A DNA stretch of 64,000 bases from Parasedimentitalea huanghaiensis. Its GTDB lineage: Bacteria; Pseudomonadota; Alphaproteobacteria; Rhodobacterales; Rhodobacteraceae. Each line of letters begins with the position of its first letter. The stretch's first letter is position 1. Of the stretch, positions 46,754 to 55,236 are shown piece by piece. The notes under the pieces are model-generated. The model saw only the letters and a list, made by a program, of their open reading frames with translations, had not been told where the DNA came from and made no database searches. Both the position numbers and the translations under genes were made by a program. The stretch lies in the NCBI RefSeq assembly GCF_009753675.1, contig NZ_WQLV01000001.1, positions 248,001-312,000 of the forward strand. Reading direction: 5' to 3'.

Positions 46754-48268
46754 TTAGGTTGTAACCTTGAAGTAAGCGGGTAGGGCGCGGCGCAGCAGTT
46801 TGCCATTGGCCCCCTGCGGCAATGTGTTCAAATGAATGTAGACACGGGGTTGTTTGTAGCGGGCCAAGTGCTTGTTGGCAAAATCCCTTAGGTCGTCCTC
46901 GTTCAACTTTTGGGGACCGGTATAGAACGCAGCGATAACAAAGGTGTCGGGTTTGACCTCGACGGTTGCGGCGCCTACCTGGGTGATCCCAGGATGGACA
47001 GAGAGTGCACCTTCAACCTCTAGCGGGGAAACACGGAAGCCTCCGGCATTCATCATGTCGTCGGCGCGACCTAGATAACTGATCTGGCCTTCGGCAGTCA
47101 TTGCCCCTTGGTCACCGGTCAAGAACCAGTCACCATGGTAGCGAGCTGCTGTTTCGTTTTCTGCATTCAGATAGCCAAGCATCAGCCCCGGATCGGACCG
47201 GTGGATGGCGATTGTACCTTCGTTTCCGATTGGAACAGGACCGTCGCTATCAACGATGGCAACGCGACGACCGATCTGAGGTTGCCCTAGCGCACCGTTT
47301 TTTGCGGGATGCTTAGGGCTGGAAGAAATGAAAGTAGAGCATTCCGACATCCCATAGGCCTCATACAGCTTAGTTTGTGTAACTTTGGTCCACTCCTGTT
47401 GTAGGTCTTCCGAGAGCTTTTCGCCGGCGCAAAGCCCGTGGCGAAGGTTTGGAAGGTCCGGAGGTGCATTACCTTGTAAAATTTTGCGGTAGACGCCAGG
47501 CGCAGCAGCAAAAATGCTGGCGCGATGGTCCCGCAGCAGTTCGGGGAGGTCAGAAATCGCTGTGCCTGGCGCTGGGATTAAGGCGGTTGCGCCCATGGTC
47601 CATGGGTCCATCAAGCCCGTGCCCAAGGTATAGGTCCAGTTAAAGGCACCAGCATGTAACAGCAGGTCATCCGAGTGCAGATCATACCAGCCTGAAATCA
47701 TCATCTGTCTCGCCCATATGGCGCGGTGGGCATGTGCAACGGCGCGCGGATTTCCGCTGGTTCCCGAAGTGTAGACTAAATAGGCTAACCGCTCTGGGTC
47801 GCCCAAAGCGTACTGGCACGGGGGAAGGTCACGCATCGATAGAAGTGAGTCGGTTGTGATTTGATTCGGGTGTGAGCCGCAAGCCACATCGGGATCCCGC
47901 AGGATTGCCGCTGGCGCTAGGTCGGCAATCATCTTGACCGTTTCGGGGGCCGTCAATTGAGATGATGTTGGAACGGGAACCAATCCGGCTGCGATGGCTC
48001 CGAGATAGGCAATGGGAAACTCGACCGTGTTGCCCAATCTCATCAGAACGACATCACCTGCGACCAGCCCAGATTGCAGCAGTCCTGTTCCGGTTCCGCG
48101 CACTGCTGCCTCAAGTGCCCGGTAAGTCCAGTTCTGTGTCGCTGTTGGTGAAAGGACGGACAAAGCAAGTTTGTCCGGTGCGGTCGGGGCATGCCGCAAT
48201 ACATGGGCAGCCAAGTTAAAGGGCGCGGGGCAGGGTGCGAACGCGCCATGGTCAAAAATCGACAACAT
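46754..48268 (-). CDS. AMP-forming acyl-CoA synthetase/ligase
   Basis: A 504-residue member of the ANL superfamily. The ATP-binding P-loop is YTSGTSGNPRAV at 166-177, followed by YEAYGMSE, the hinge-region GDWFLTGDQG and YLGRADDMMNAGGFRVSP, and the catalytic Lys in NGKLLRR close to the C-terminus. It most resembles the benzoate/short or medium acyl-CoA ligase type. In the P-loop the usual Pro-Lys-Gly is Pro-Arg-Ala, a deviation worth noting. One base separates it from the DsbA/FrnE gene; the XRE-cupin regulator is divergent 64 bases away and may sense the product. Confidence 0.92.
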   Translation of the reverse strand: MLSIFDHGAFAPCPAPFNLAAHVLRHAPTAPDKLALSVLSPTATQNWTYRALEAAVRGTGTGLLQSGLVAGDVVLMRLGNTVEFPIAYLGAIAAGLVPVPTSSQLTAPETVKMIADLAPAAILRDPDVACGSHPNQITTDSLLSMRDLPPCQYALGDPERLAYLVYTSGTSGNPRAVAHAHRAIWARQMMISGWYDLHSDDLLLHAGAFNWTYTLGTGLMDPWTMGATALIPAPGTAISDLPELLRDHRASIFAAAPGVYRKILQGNAPPDLPNLRHGLCAGEKLSEDLQQEWTKVTQTKLYEAYGMSECSTFISSSPKHPAKNGALGQPQIGRRVAIVDSDGPVPIGNEGTIAIHRSDPGLMLGYLNAENETAARYHGDWFLTGDQGAMTAEGQISYLGRADDMMNAGGFRVSPLEVEGALSVHPGITQVGAATVEVKPDTFVIAAFYTGPQKLNEDDLRDFANKHLARYKQPRVYIHLNTLPQGANGKLLRRALPAYFKVTT

Positions 48269-48332
48269 GGGGTGTGGCTATCGTGAGTGGTGCTGCGTTG
48301 CAAGCTGACTTGGGGCCGCTTATAGAGAGCGT

Positions 48333-48956
48333 ATGACAAAACGAGATCCAAAATCGCTAATTTCCATTGCACGCAACAGCGGCGTCCAGAGCGAGGCCGA
48401 ACCGCTGGATTTGGGAATGAGGGTACGTGAATTACGTAAGGCCCGTGACTGGACGTTGGAGCATGCTGCCAATCAGGCGGGACTGGCACGTTCGACCTTG
48501 TCGAAGATCGAAAATGGCCAAATGTCACCAACTTACGATGCATTAAAGAAGCTGGCTGTTGGGCTGGAGATTTCGGTCCCTCAACTTTTTACCCCCCCGC
48601 AACGTGGTCAGGTGAATGGTCGTTTAACCGTGACCAAAACGGGTGAAGGTGCCGCGCACGCAACCACGACTTATGAGCACGAGTTACTCGCAGATGGTTT
48701 GTCCAGAAAACAGATGTTGCCCTATCGGGCCCGCGTACGCGCTCGGTCGATGGAAGAGTTTGACGGCTGGGTGCGCCACGATGGCGAAGAGTTTCTGTAC
48801 GTGCTGACCGGGGTGGTTTGGTTGTATACTGAATTTTACGAGCCAATTGAGATGCGACGTGGTGACAGCGCATATTATGATGCTGCGATGGGGCATAACG
48901 TTATCTCGTCAAGTGACGAGGATGCAACGATCCTATGGGTCACGTCTCTGGCTTGA
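48333..48956 (+). CDS. XRE-type regulator with cupin domain
   Basis: A 207-residue regulator: helix-turn-helix at about 27-83 (MRVRELRKARDWTLEHAANQ and LARSTLSKIENGQMSPTY), followed by a cupin fold at about 120-205 (EEFDGWVRHDGEEFLYVLTG and RGDSAYYDAAMGHNVIS). Such proteins sense small carboxylates, amines or acyl derivatives through the cupin and repress adjacent catabolic genes. The divergent acyl-CoA ligase/DsbA unit 64 bases away is the natural target; this is inference from layout. Confidence 0.93.
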   Translation: MTKRDPKSLISIARNSGVQSEAEPLDLGMRVRELRKARDWTLEHAANQAGLARSTLSKIENGQMSPTYDALKKLAVGLEISVPQLFTPPQRGQVNGRLTVTKTGEGAAHATTTYEHELLADGLSRKQMLPYRARVRARSMEEFDGWVRHDGEEFLYVLTGVVWLYTEFYEPIEMRRGDSAYYDAAMGHNVISSSDEDATILWVTSLA

Positions 48957-48970
48957 ATCAGCTACAGCGG

Positions 48971-49192
48971 TCAGCCTTCGACCTCGCGTAGCAACCCTTC
49001 TACGAATAGGAAGTCATCCACTTCTTCTTTAGCTTCCGTTAGGGTCAAATGATGGGTCTGAGCCAGATAAACCACAAACGCCTCCGGATCCTGTAACAAC
49101 GAAGGCGCTAAGGCTGGTTGCAAATAGGGGAAACGGTTTTGGATACGCGGCAGGCAATTGGCCCAGTCCTTGGAAGCGTTCAAAACGGTCAT
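48971..49192 (-). CDS. Small conserved-looking protein of unknown function (73 aa)
   Basis: From the ATG at 49192, preceded by GGAGGA with six-base spacing (an excellent ribosome site), this is a 73-residue acidic soluble protein (TVLNASKDWANCLPRIQNRF, then SLLQDPEAFVVYLAQTHHLT and a Glu/Asp-rich end). Ribosome site and plain amino-acid composition argue for a real gene. No domain is recognised and no membrane helix is present. It is convergent with the XRE-cupin gene, stops 15 bases apart. Confidence 0.6.
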   Translation of the reverse strand: MTVLNASKDWANCLPRIQNRFPYLQPALAPSLLQDPEAFVVYLAQTHHLTLTEAKEEVDDFLFVEGLLREVEG

Positions 49193-49529
49193 AGCCAGTC
49201 CTCCCACCGGGCAACAACGGTTCTTTTGTCAGTTTAGTGTAACTAGGATTAATCAAAAAAGATACGGTCAAAAATTTGAAGGCTGTATCATGTTCCAATG
49301 TTTGGCTTAGAGGCCGTTTAGCTGGAGCACATAAACAGGCCTAGACCTGACAAGTTTGAAATTCAGGATGGCAATTGACTTGGTAACTTGGAGTGGAGTT
49401 TTCATTCGAAATAGGGGGGACAGTGCAAAGTGCTTGGGCCCTAACCAGCCGGTGTAACTATCTGCCCTTATACTCAGTGAAGTAGAAAGGCAGATACAGT
49501 AAGCATATCCCAAACGGGATAGAGGCGGC
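49193..49529. other. 337-base non-coding interval
   Basis: No open frame here has coding character; the frame at 49307-49627 on the minus strand overlaps the next gene and has no ribosome site. A stem of TATCTGCC (49459-49466) and GGCAGATA (49489-49496) with inner pairing TACT/AGTA lies 34 bases after the solute-binding protein stop and could end that transcript, though no T run is seen. Confidence 0.5.
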
Positions 49530-51347
49530 TCAGTTTGGCTGATACCACCAAACATCGGGCATAAAGCCGAGACGGTCACCATAAAGCGGTAATCTATCAG
49601 GAAATTGTAACTCTTTGGCATGGGCAATTCGACCCTTATCGAACTGCCAGATTGGAATCACATACCGTCCGGTTGTCAGTGCCCGATCTAGAGCCCGAAC
49701 AGCCGAAATGAAATGCTCAGCACTGAATGCATTTAACATCTCAGGGATCAGAGCCTCTACGGCAGGGCTATCGACGCCCATTAAATTACGTGTCCCGGTT
49801 TGGGTTACACCACTACGGCCCCAGTAAAGGTACTGCTCATTTCCGGGACTTAATGACAGATCACGGCGATAGCGCGTCATATCAAAATCATAGTCGTTTT
49901 GCCTGGCGACATATTGTGCGTTATCAACCGTTTCTGTAGTGACAGTGATACCTAGACGTTCAAGAGAACGGGCATACATTTCGACAATAGTCTGCATTTC
50001 GCCATCGCCCTGGCGCAAAAGAACTGAGAATTCGAACGCCTCACCAGTTGAATTTTGCAAAACACCATCTTGCACTTCCCAGCCTGCATCGCTTAACAAT
50101 TTTGTTGCCGTACGGAGGTTTTTACGATTGCGTTCAGTACCATCACTTACTGGCAAACTGTAGCCGTCCAAAGCACCTGGCAGCAGCGTATCCGCATAAG
50201 GTTCTAGTAGATCTCGTACACGACCTTTGGCTGGGCCGGGGTTCATGCCGAGAGCGGAATTGGAATAATAGGAAGTAATACGAGGCTGTGTCCCACCGGT
50301 TACTGTGCCGTTAATGTATTCGAAGTTGAATGCATAAAGGAGAGCTTCTCGTACCCGCCAGTCGTCAAAAGGTGCGCGACGGGTATTCATTGCCAAACCC
50401 GTGATACCCGAAGGGCGCTGGTGAGGTATTTCGGACTTCACCACATCTCCACTTTGAACTGCGGGAAAGTTATAGCCTTGGTCCCACTTGCCAGCATTGT
50501 ACTCGCGCACAGCAGTCAATTCGCCAACCTTGAAAGCTTCAAACAGCACAGTTTGATCGCCAAAAAACTCAACTCGCATTTCGTCAAAGTTCTGTGTGCC
50601 CTTCCGAAACGGTAAATTCTCCCCCCAATAGTTGGGATCACGCTGCAAACTCACATAGCGGCCAGGGTCAGAGGCGGCGACGACATAGGCACCTGTACCG
50701 ATGGGGGCTTCGCTAGGGCCACTGGTTGTGAAATCTTTACCTTCCCATTGTCCTTTTTTCAGGATGGGGCGCAGTCCTGCAATCAAGGCCAATTCCCGAT
50801 CTTCGGTGTTGAAGACAATCCTAACTTTGCGAGGGCCGGTTTGCGTTATGCTCTCAATTTTTGACCAAAAGCCGCGGTACCTAAGGTGGCCAATTGTGCC
50901 CAAAGTCTCATATGACCAGATTACGTCGTCGACGGTAACTGGCGAGCCATCGGAAAACCGAGCTTCAGGGCGAAGGGTGAATTCAACCCATGAGCGATCG
51001 TCAGGGGTTTCGATTGATTCAGCAAGCAACCCATATAGCGAAAACGGTTCGTCCCATGATCGTCCCATCAAGCTTTCGTAACCCCAGAACCGAAGTTGCC
51101 ATGGGGCAGTGCCTTTTTGTACAAATGGATTGAGCGTATCAAAGCCACCAGTATTACCAAACACCACTCGCCCACCTTTGGGGGCATCGGGGTTGGCATA
51201 AGGGAGGGATGTAAAATCCTCTGGCAGATCGGGTTGTCCGTACATGGCTATCCCATGTGCTGATTCTGCCGTAGCGTGATTAACGCTTAGAAGCAGGGTG
51301 ATACCTGCCAGCGTTGAGGTGATTTTTGAGAAAAAGTTTGATCTCAT
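49530..51347 (-). CDS. Peptide-type ABC transporter substrate-binding protein (YejA-like)
   Basis: A 605-residue periplasmic binding protein of the SBP_bac_5 family, signal peptide ending NHATA|ES. Segments ANPDAPKGGRVVFGNTGGFDTLNPF, LPEDFTSLPYANP and the length over 600 match YejA, which with YejBEF imports peptides such as microcin C. The typical SBP_bac_5 core (YSFTLRPEARFSDGSPVTVDDV type) is visible. No permease or ATPase gene is in the window on either side, so it is an orphan here and its partners must lie elsewhere. Confidence 0.92.
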   Translation of the reverse strand: MRSNFFSKITSTLAGITLLLSVNHATAESAHGIAMYGQPDLPEDFTSLPYANPDAPKGGRVVFGNTGGFDTLNPFVQKGTAPWQLRFWGYESLMGRSWDEPFSLYGLLAESIETPDDRSWVEFTLRPEARFSDGSPVTVDDVIWSYETLGTIGHLRYRGFWSKIESITQTGPRKVRIVFNTEDRELALIAGLRPILKKGQWEGKDFTTSGPSEAPIGTGAYVVAASDPGRYVSLQRDPNYWGENLPFRKGTQNFDEMRVEFFGDQTVLFEAFKVGELTAVREYNAGKWDQGYNFPAVQSGDVVKSEIPHQRPSGITGLAMNTRRAPFDDWRVREALLYAFNFEYINGTVTGGTQPRITSYYSNSALGMNPGPAKGRVRDLLEPYADTLLPGALDGYSLPVSDGTERNRKNLRTATKLLSDAGWEVQDGVLQNSTGEAFEFSVLLRQGDGEMQTIVEMYARSLERLGITVTTETVDNAQYVARQNDYDFDMTRYRRDLSLSPGNEQYLYWGRSGVTQTGTRNLMGVDSPAVEALIPEMLNAFSAEHFISAVRALDRALTTGRYVIPIWQFDKGRIAHAKELQFPDRLPLYGDRLGFMPDVWWYQPN

Positions 51348-51427
51348 TTGGGCAACAATCCTGCTCTGCCTATATTTCCTTGTGTTATCAAGCTAACCTT
51401 GCCGTCACGCCTTTTCAAACTTTTAGC

Positions 51428-51538
51428 TTGGATAACGTCAGATAATTGCGTATAACAGTGTTACTGCTCGATAGGTTTCTTGCCTGTATGAAACCTGCCT
51501 CAATAACTTGACGCCCGCTTCGCGCGGGCGTTTTTTTT
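51428..51538 (+). ncRNA. Candidate Hfq-type small RNA with promoter and terminator
   Basis: On the plus strand TTGGAT and TATAAC (51451-51456) are 17 bases apart, giving a start near 51463. The transcript would then hold a hairpin AGGTTTC/GAAACCT (51473-51496, 10-base loop), an A+U-rich single-stranded stretch (CAATAACTTG) and a strong terminator (CGCCCGC/GCGGGCG at 51512-51530 plus eight T), about 75 nucleotides in all. This is the standard layout of Hfq-dependent small RNAs. No plus-strand gene precedes the terminator for 2.5 kb, which argues for its own transcript. A palindrome TAACAGTGTTA overlaps the -10. Not matched to any known family by me. Confidence 0.5.
51511..51538 (+). terminator. 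Strong Rho-independent terminator, orphan on the plus strand
   Basis: ACGCCCGC, loop TTCGC and GCGGGCGT are followed by a run of eight T. The orientation is plus; no plus-strand coding gene lies upstream near enough to be its source. Confidence 0.9.
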
Positions 51539-51769
51539 GGTTTGGCTGTTTTTTGTTGTGGTGAGCCGTTCATATTTGAACGGCCAAGCGGTGAAAATTC
51601 GAGCTCACTGAAGCTTTTCACAAGTAGCCGAAGTTAAAGATATCTACAATGTTCGGCCAGCCAGATAAATTGTAAGAACAACAGGTGACGAGCGTTTTCT
51701 TTGCAGTTGCAGCATGCCACTATGCGCAAAATTCACATCCTAGCCATATCGTATAAAGGGAAGAGATTT

Positions 51770-52543
51770 ATGTCTTTGCGAGGGAAAACTGCTGTTGTCA
51801 CCGGATCCAATTCGGGAATTGGACTAGGCGTTGCACGAGAGCTGGCGCGTGCAGGCGCAGATCTGGTTTTGAACTCGTTTACAGATCGAGACGAAGACCA
51901 TGCATTGGCAGAGGCCATATCAACGGAGTTTGGTGTGGTTGCCAAGTATGTCAAAGCGGATATGTCCGTGGGAGAGGAATGCCGTAGCCTAATAGAAGCT
52001 GCTGGCTCTTGCGACATTTTGGTTAATAACGCCGGCATCCAGCACGTCGCTCCTATTGATGAGTTTCCTAGAGATAAGTGGGATGCGATCATTGCCATCA
52101 ATCTCAATTCCGTGTTCCACACTACTGCTGCTGCGTTACCGATGATGCGTGCGGCCGGGTGGGGACGGATTGTCAATGTCGCTTCGGCACATGGTTTGAC
52201 GGCCTCACCTTATAAATCTGCTTATGTCGCGGCCAAGCATGGTGTAGTGGGAATGACCAAAGCAGTTGCATTAGAAACGGCACAAGAGCCGATCACCTGT
52301 AATGCAGTCTGCCCAGGATATGTGCTGACGCCGTTGGTTGAAGCACAGATACCCGACACTATGAAGGAGTACGGCATGGACCGCGAAACAGTCATCAAAG
52401 ACGTAATGTTGGCGCGGCAACCATCCAAAGAGTTTGCAACTGTAGAGCAGCTAGGTGGCACGGTTGCGTTTTTGTGCTCTTCGGCTGCAACGCAGATTAC
52501 TGGTACGACGCTAAGTGTCGACGGCGGATGGACTGCTCTATAA
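51770..52543 (+). CDS. bdhA: 3-Hydroxybutyrate dehydrogenase (SDR family)
   Basis: Short-chain dehydrogenase of 257 residues from the ATG at 51770 (AAAGGGAAGAG upstream); the longer frame from 51701 adds residues unlike the family. NAD-binding TGSNSGIG at 11-18, NNAG at 86-89, catalytic Ser139, Tyr152 and Lys156 (VASAHGLTASPYKSAYVAAK) and the C-terminal SVDGGWTAL match D-3-hydroxybutyrate dehydrogenase, which links polyhydroxybutyrate and ketone body breakdown to acetoacetate. VCPGYVLTPLVEAQI is also typical for BdhA. A hairpin terminator follows. No PHB depolymerase or thiolase is adjacent. Confidence 0.93.
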   Translation: MSLRGKTAVVTGSNSGIGLGVARELARAGADLVLNSFTDRDEDHALAEAISTEFGVVAKYVKADMSVGEECRSLIEAAGSCDILVNNAGIQHVAPIDEFPRDKWDAIIAINLNSVFHTTAAALPMMRAAGWGRIVNVASAHGLTASPYKSAYVAAKHGVVGMTKAVALETAQEPITCNAVCPGYVLTPLVEAQIPDTMKEYGMDRETVIKDVMLARQPSKEFATVEQLGGTVAFLCSSAATQITGTTLSVDGGWTAL

Positions 52544-52550
52544 AAAGTGC

Positions 52551-52574
52551 AGGAGCGGGGCCTTGCCCCGCTTC
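52551..52574 (+). terminator. Hairpin after bdhA
   Basis: GGAGCGGGGC, a 3-base loop and GCCCCGCTTCC form a G+C-rich stem 8 bases after the bdhA stop. The tail CCTTTGG is only weakly T-rich. It also lies 30 bases beyond the stop of the convergent DUF502 gene. Confidence 0.6.
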
Positions 52575-52602
52575 CTTTGGATATTCGTTATATGAAGCTA
52601 AC

Positions 52603-53292
52603 TTAGTCCGCTTCTATTTCAGCTGGTTGGCTTGGATCTTTGGAATTTGGGTAGACCAGCCCGGCTGAGATCACCAGCTTAGCGGCATCTTCAACACTCA
52701 TCTCCAGCTCAATCACGTCTTCTTCCGGAAGGAACAACAGAAACCCAGAGGTCGGGTTTGGAGTAGTTGGTATAAAAATACTCATCAACTTCCCACTGGT
52801 TTTGGTATGCGCATAAACTTCGCCTTTGGCGGTGGTCGAGACAAAACCGATGGCCCAGATACCAGGGCGAGGATATTGAATGATGCAGGCTTTTTCGAAG
52901 CTGCGTTCGGACTGAGCAAATACGGTTTCCGAAATCTGTTTGATTCCAGAATAGATTGACCGCACCACTGGCATACGCTGGACAAGGCTTTCGGCGAAAG
53001 AAATCAGAGAACGACCCAAAATCCCTTTGGCGATCCAGCCAATGACGATGGTGAACAACAAAAAGATGATCAACCCGATGCCGCGCAGATTGATACCGAT
53101 GTACTTTTCCGGAAGGATTGTTGAAGGGACTAGCGGCAACACCACACTATCAACCCAGCCCATGACTGACCATAAAAGCCAAATAGTCAGCCCAACCGGG
53201 GCGATCACCACGATCCCAGTCAGAAATGATGAGCGCAGGCGGGCAAACAGGCCCGGACGGCGCTGGGGTTCTTGGTCAAATGGCGTTGTCAT
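52603..53292 (-). CDS. DUF502 membrane protein
   Basis: A 229-residue inner-membrane protein of the DUF502 family, with two long hydrophobic helices (about 21-48, TGIVVIAPVGLTIWLLWSVM; 70-92, RGIGLIIFLLFTIVIGWIA) and a cytoplasmic or soluble domain with VRSIYSGIKQISETVF and the family signature SIFIPTTPNPTSGFLLFLPEEDV. Function is unknown in bacteria; plant relatives are called LCV (like COV). It lies between bdhA and the pseudouridine genes without evident link. Confidence 0.9.
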   Translation of the reverse strand: MTTPFDQEPQRRPGLFARLRSSFLTGIVVIAPVGLTIWLLWSVMGWVDSVVLPLVPSTILPEKYIGINLRGIGLIIFLLFTIVIGWIAKGILGRSLISFAESLVQRMPVVRSIYSGIKQISETVFAQSERSFEKACIIQYPRPGIWAIGFVSTTAKGEVYAHTKTSGKLMSIFIPTTPNPTSGFLLFLPEEDVIELEMSVEDAAKLVISAGLVYPNSKDPSQPAEIEAD

Positions 53293-53371
53293 GGTTCTTT
53301 TCGCTGTTGGTTCTGTGCAACCTAGGAAGTTTGAGAAGGCGCGGCAATGGCGCCTCTCTAATCTGTGTCTG

Positions 53372-54286
53372 TTAACTGCGAAGAGTGATCAGTTCTTTGG
53401 CAACATTGGAAGCTAGTCGGGCATTATTACGGACCAGTGCAATGTTTGCAGTGAGGGACTTGCCCTCAGTCAGTTCAAATATTCGCTGTAACAGGAATGG
53501 AGTGACGGACTTACCACTGATTCCTTTGATGTCGGCCTCTGTCTGAGCTTGGGCGATGATCGGTGCCAGGATTTCGGCAGCAATTTGATCCGCGTCTGGA
53601 ATTGGGTTGGCAACCAGTTGGCCGCCCGGCAATCCAATGGCCTGACGTAGAACATGAGCACTGGCGATCTGCGCTGCGCTATCCAACCGTAACGGTGCAG
53701 CAAGGTCAGATTGTGCGGACCAAAAGGCCGGAAAACTATCTTGGCCATAAACTATGACAGGCACGCCATGCGTCTCAAGGACTTCAAGGGTTTTAGGGAC
53801 ATCCAAAATAGCTTTGGCACCGGCTGCAACAACTGTCACTGGGGTTGCAGCCAGTTCCAACAGGTCGGCAGAAATATCGAATGTTTGTTCAGCACCTTTA
53901 TGGACGCCACCGATGCCGCCTGTTGCGAAAACTTCTATTTCAGAGAGTTTCGCCGCAATCATAGTCGCCGCAACGGTGGTTGCGCCGGTTCCGCCAGTCG
54001 CAAGGCAGGCTGCAAAATCTGCCCGTGACAGTTTAGCAACATTTTTTGCCTGGCCCAATGACAGCAATTGATCTGCTTCAAGACCAATATGCAAACAACC
54101 GTCAAGTACAGCGATCGTGGCGGGCGTGGCGCCAGATTCGCGGATGTCTTGTTCAACCTGTGCCGCTACTTCTACGTTCTGCGGGTAAGGCATTCCGTGC
54201 GTAATGATGGTGCTTTCCAATGCAACAATCGCAGTGTTGTTGGACCTGGCGGCCTGGACCTCGGCAGAGTACTTGATGTTGATCAC
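53372..54286 (-). CDS. psuG: Pseudouridine-5'-phosphate glycosidase
   Basis: Cleaves pseudouridine 5'-phosphate to uracil and ribose 5-phosphate, the second step of pseudouridine breakdown. The 304-residue protein has VALESTIITHGMPYPQN at the N-terminus (catalytic Glu), GGTGATTVAATMIAA, the GGIGGVHKGAEQTFDISADL block and the Lys of VAAGAKAILDVPKTLE near residue 160 that forms the Schiff base. The GTG start overlaps the kinase stop by four bases (GTGA), so it is translated together with the kinase. Confidence 0.95.
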   Translation of the reverse strand: MINIKYSAEVQAARSNNTAIVALESTIITHGMPYPQNVEVAAQVEQDIRESGATPATIAVLDGCLHIGLEADQLLSLGQAKNVAKLSRADFAACLATGGTGATTVAATMIAAKLSEIEVFATGGIGGVHKGAEQTFDISADLLELAATPVTVVAAGAKAILDVPKTLEVLETHGVPVIVYGQDSFPAFWSAQSDLAAPLRLDSAAQIASAHVLRQAIGLPGGQLVANPIPDADQIAAEILAPIIAQAQTEADIKGISGKSVTPFLLQRIFELTEGKSLTANIALVRNNARLASNVAKELITLRS

Positions 54287-55191
54287 AGTGGTGGTTCTCC
54301 TGAAACATAGGTAGCCGCAGCTTTAAGCGCTGATGCGAGGGCGATCTCGCGGGGCTCTCCGCGGGCCTCGGCGGCGATATGGGCTGCCATAAAGGTATCT
54401 CCGGCTCCGGTCACTCGGGCGACGGTTACGCGGGGCGGGGAAAGGGTGATTGGCGCGTCTGGACCTGCTTCGGTGGCTGAACTGCCGCCGTCAGTCACCA
54501 GAACACGGGAGGCGCCTCGATCAAGCATAGCCTGTGCGGCGGTTAGGCTGTCAGAGAATTCCGCCTGACACATCAAGCCGGCTTCTTCTAAATTGACGTA
54601 AAGCGTACCACGATTTCGGTTCAGGAATGGGCGTAAACGTTCGGCTTTACCTGGCGAGGCTGGTGCAACACGAAGATCAGCAGCGGAAAATTCTGGGGCG
54701 GCGGCGATGTCGTCGAGCAGGGACAAAGTCAGATTGCCATCTAACGCTACAAGACCAGAGTAGGGATGCCTCGATGAACCAAGGCTACCATCACGTAAGG
54801 GGCGCAGAATTTTGTCGCCGGCAGCTTCAAGTGAGTGGGCGTCAGCAATAGCTGCGATCAGTCCATTTGCGCCTTCTACAGCCATGTAACGATCGGTGGG
54901 CAGGTCTTCAGAACGGTAAATGTGGTCAGTCAACAAACCAAGTCGGAGGCAGGCATTGACCAACTCGTTGCCTTCTTCATCTCGGCCGATTGCGCTGAGC
55001 AGGGCAGGCTTTAGGCCAAAACGGGCCAAGGTCATTGCAATGTTCATGGCGACGCCGCCCGGTAGCCGGGTGATCCGGCCTGGCATATCAGAGCCGCGCT
55101 GCATTTCCATGCGCGATCGACCTATAATGTCCCAAAGCACTGAACCTATGCAAAGGATATTGATTTTGTCTGATTTGGAGTTCTGTATCAT
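54283..55191 (-). CDS. psuK: PfkB-family sugar kinase, probable pseudouridine kinase
   Basis: From the ATG at 55191 the product has 302 residues with the PfkB pattern: GSVLWDIIGRS near the N-terminus, a GGVAMNIAMTLARFG substrate segment, and the C-terminal signature ARVTGAGDTFMAAH with the catalytic Asp. Because it is fused in reading to psuG (four-base overlap) it very likely phosphorylates pseudouridine. The frame runs to 55233, but those residues look unrelated to the family. The ribosome site at 55191 is weak. No nucleoside transporter is nearby. Confidence 0.9.
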   Translation of the reverse strand: MIQNSKSDKINILCIGSVLWDIIGRSRMEMQRGSDMPGRITRLPGGVAMNIAMTLARFGLKPALLSAIGRDEEGNELVNACLRLGLLTDHIYRSEDLPTDRYMAVEGANGLIAAIADAHSLEAAGDKILRPLRDGSLGSSRHPYSGLVALDGNLTLSLLDDIAAAPEFSAADLRVAPASPGKAERLRPFLNRNRGTLYVNLEEAGLMCQAEFSDSLTAAQAMLDRGASRVLVTDGGSSATEAGPDAPITLSPPRVTVARVTGAGDTFMAAHIAAEARGEPREIALASALKAAATYVSGEPPL

Positions 55192-55236
55192 ACGCCAGTA
55201 CTGCCTATTTTTGAACCAGCTCGCAAGGCGCAACCG

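Larger units (their letters stand above)
51348..51769. other. 422-base intergenic region with small-RNA candidate
   Basis: Contains the upstream regions of the YejA-like gene (minus) and bdhA (plus), the small-RNA candidate and terminator listed separately, and a palindrome GCCGTTCA/TGAACGGC around four bases at 51565-51584. A 68-codon minus-strand frame (51415-51621) runs through the terminator and has no ribosome site, so I do not call it a gene. Confidence 0.5.

Noticed and set aside
49307-49627. 106-codon minus-strand frame overlapping the solute-binding protein end
   Set aside because: Out-of-frame overlap with a real gene, no ribosome site, no recognisable protein features.
51415-51621. 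68-codon minus-strand open frame before the YejA-like gene
   Set aside because: It reads through the strong terminator and small-RNA candidate, has no ribosome site and no coding character.
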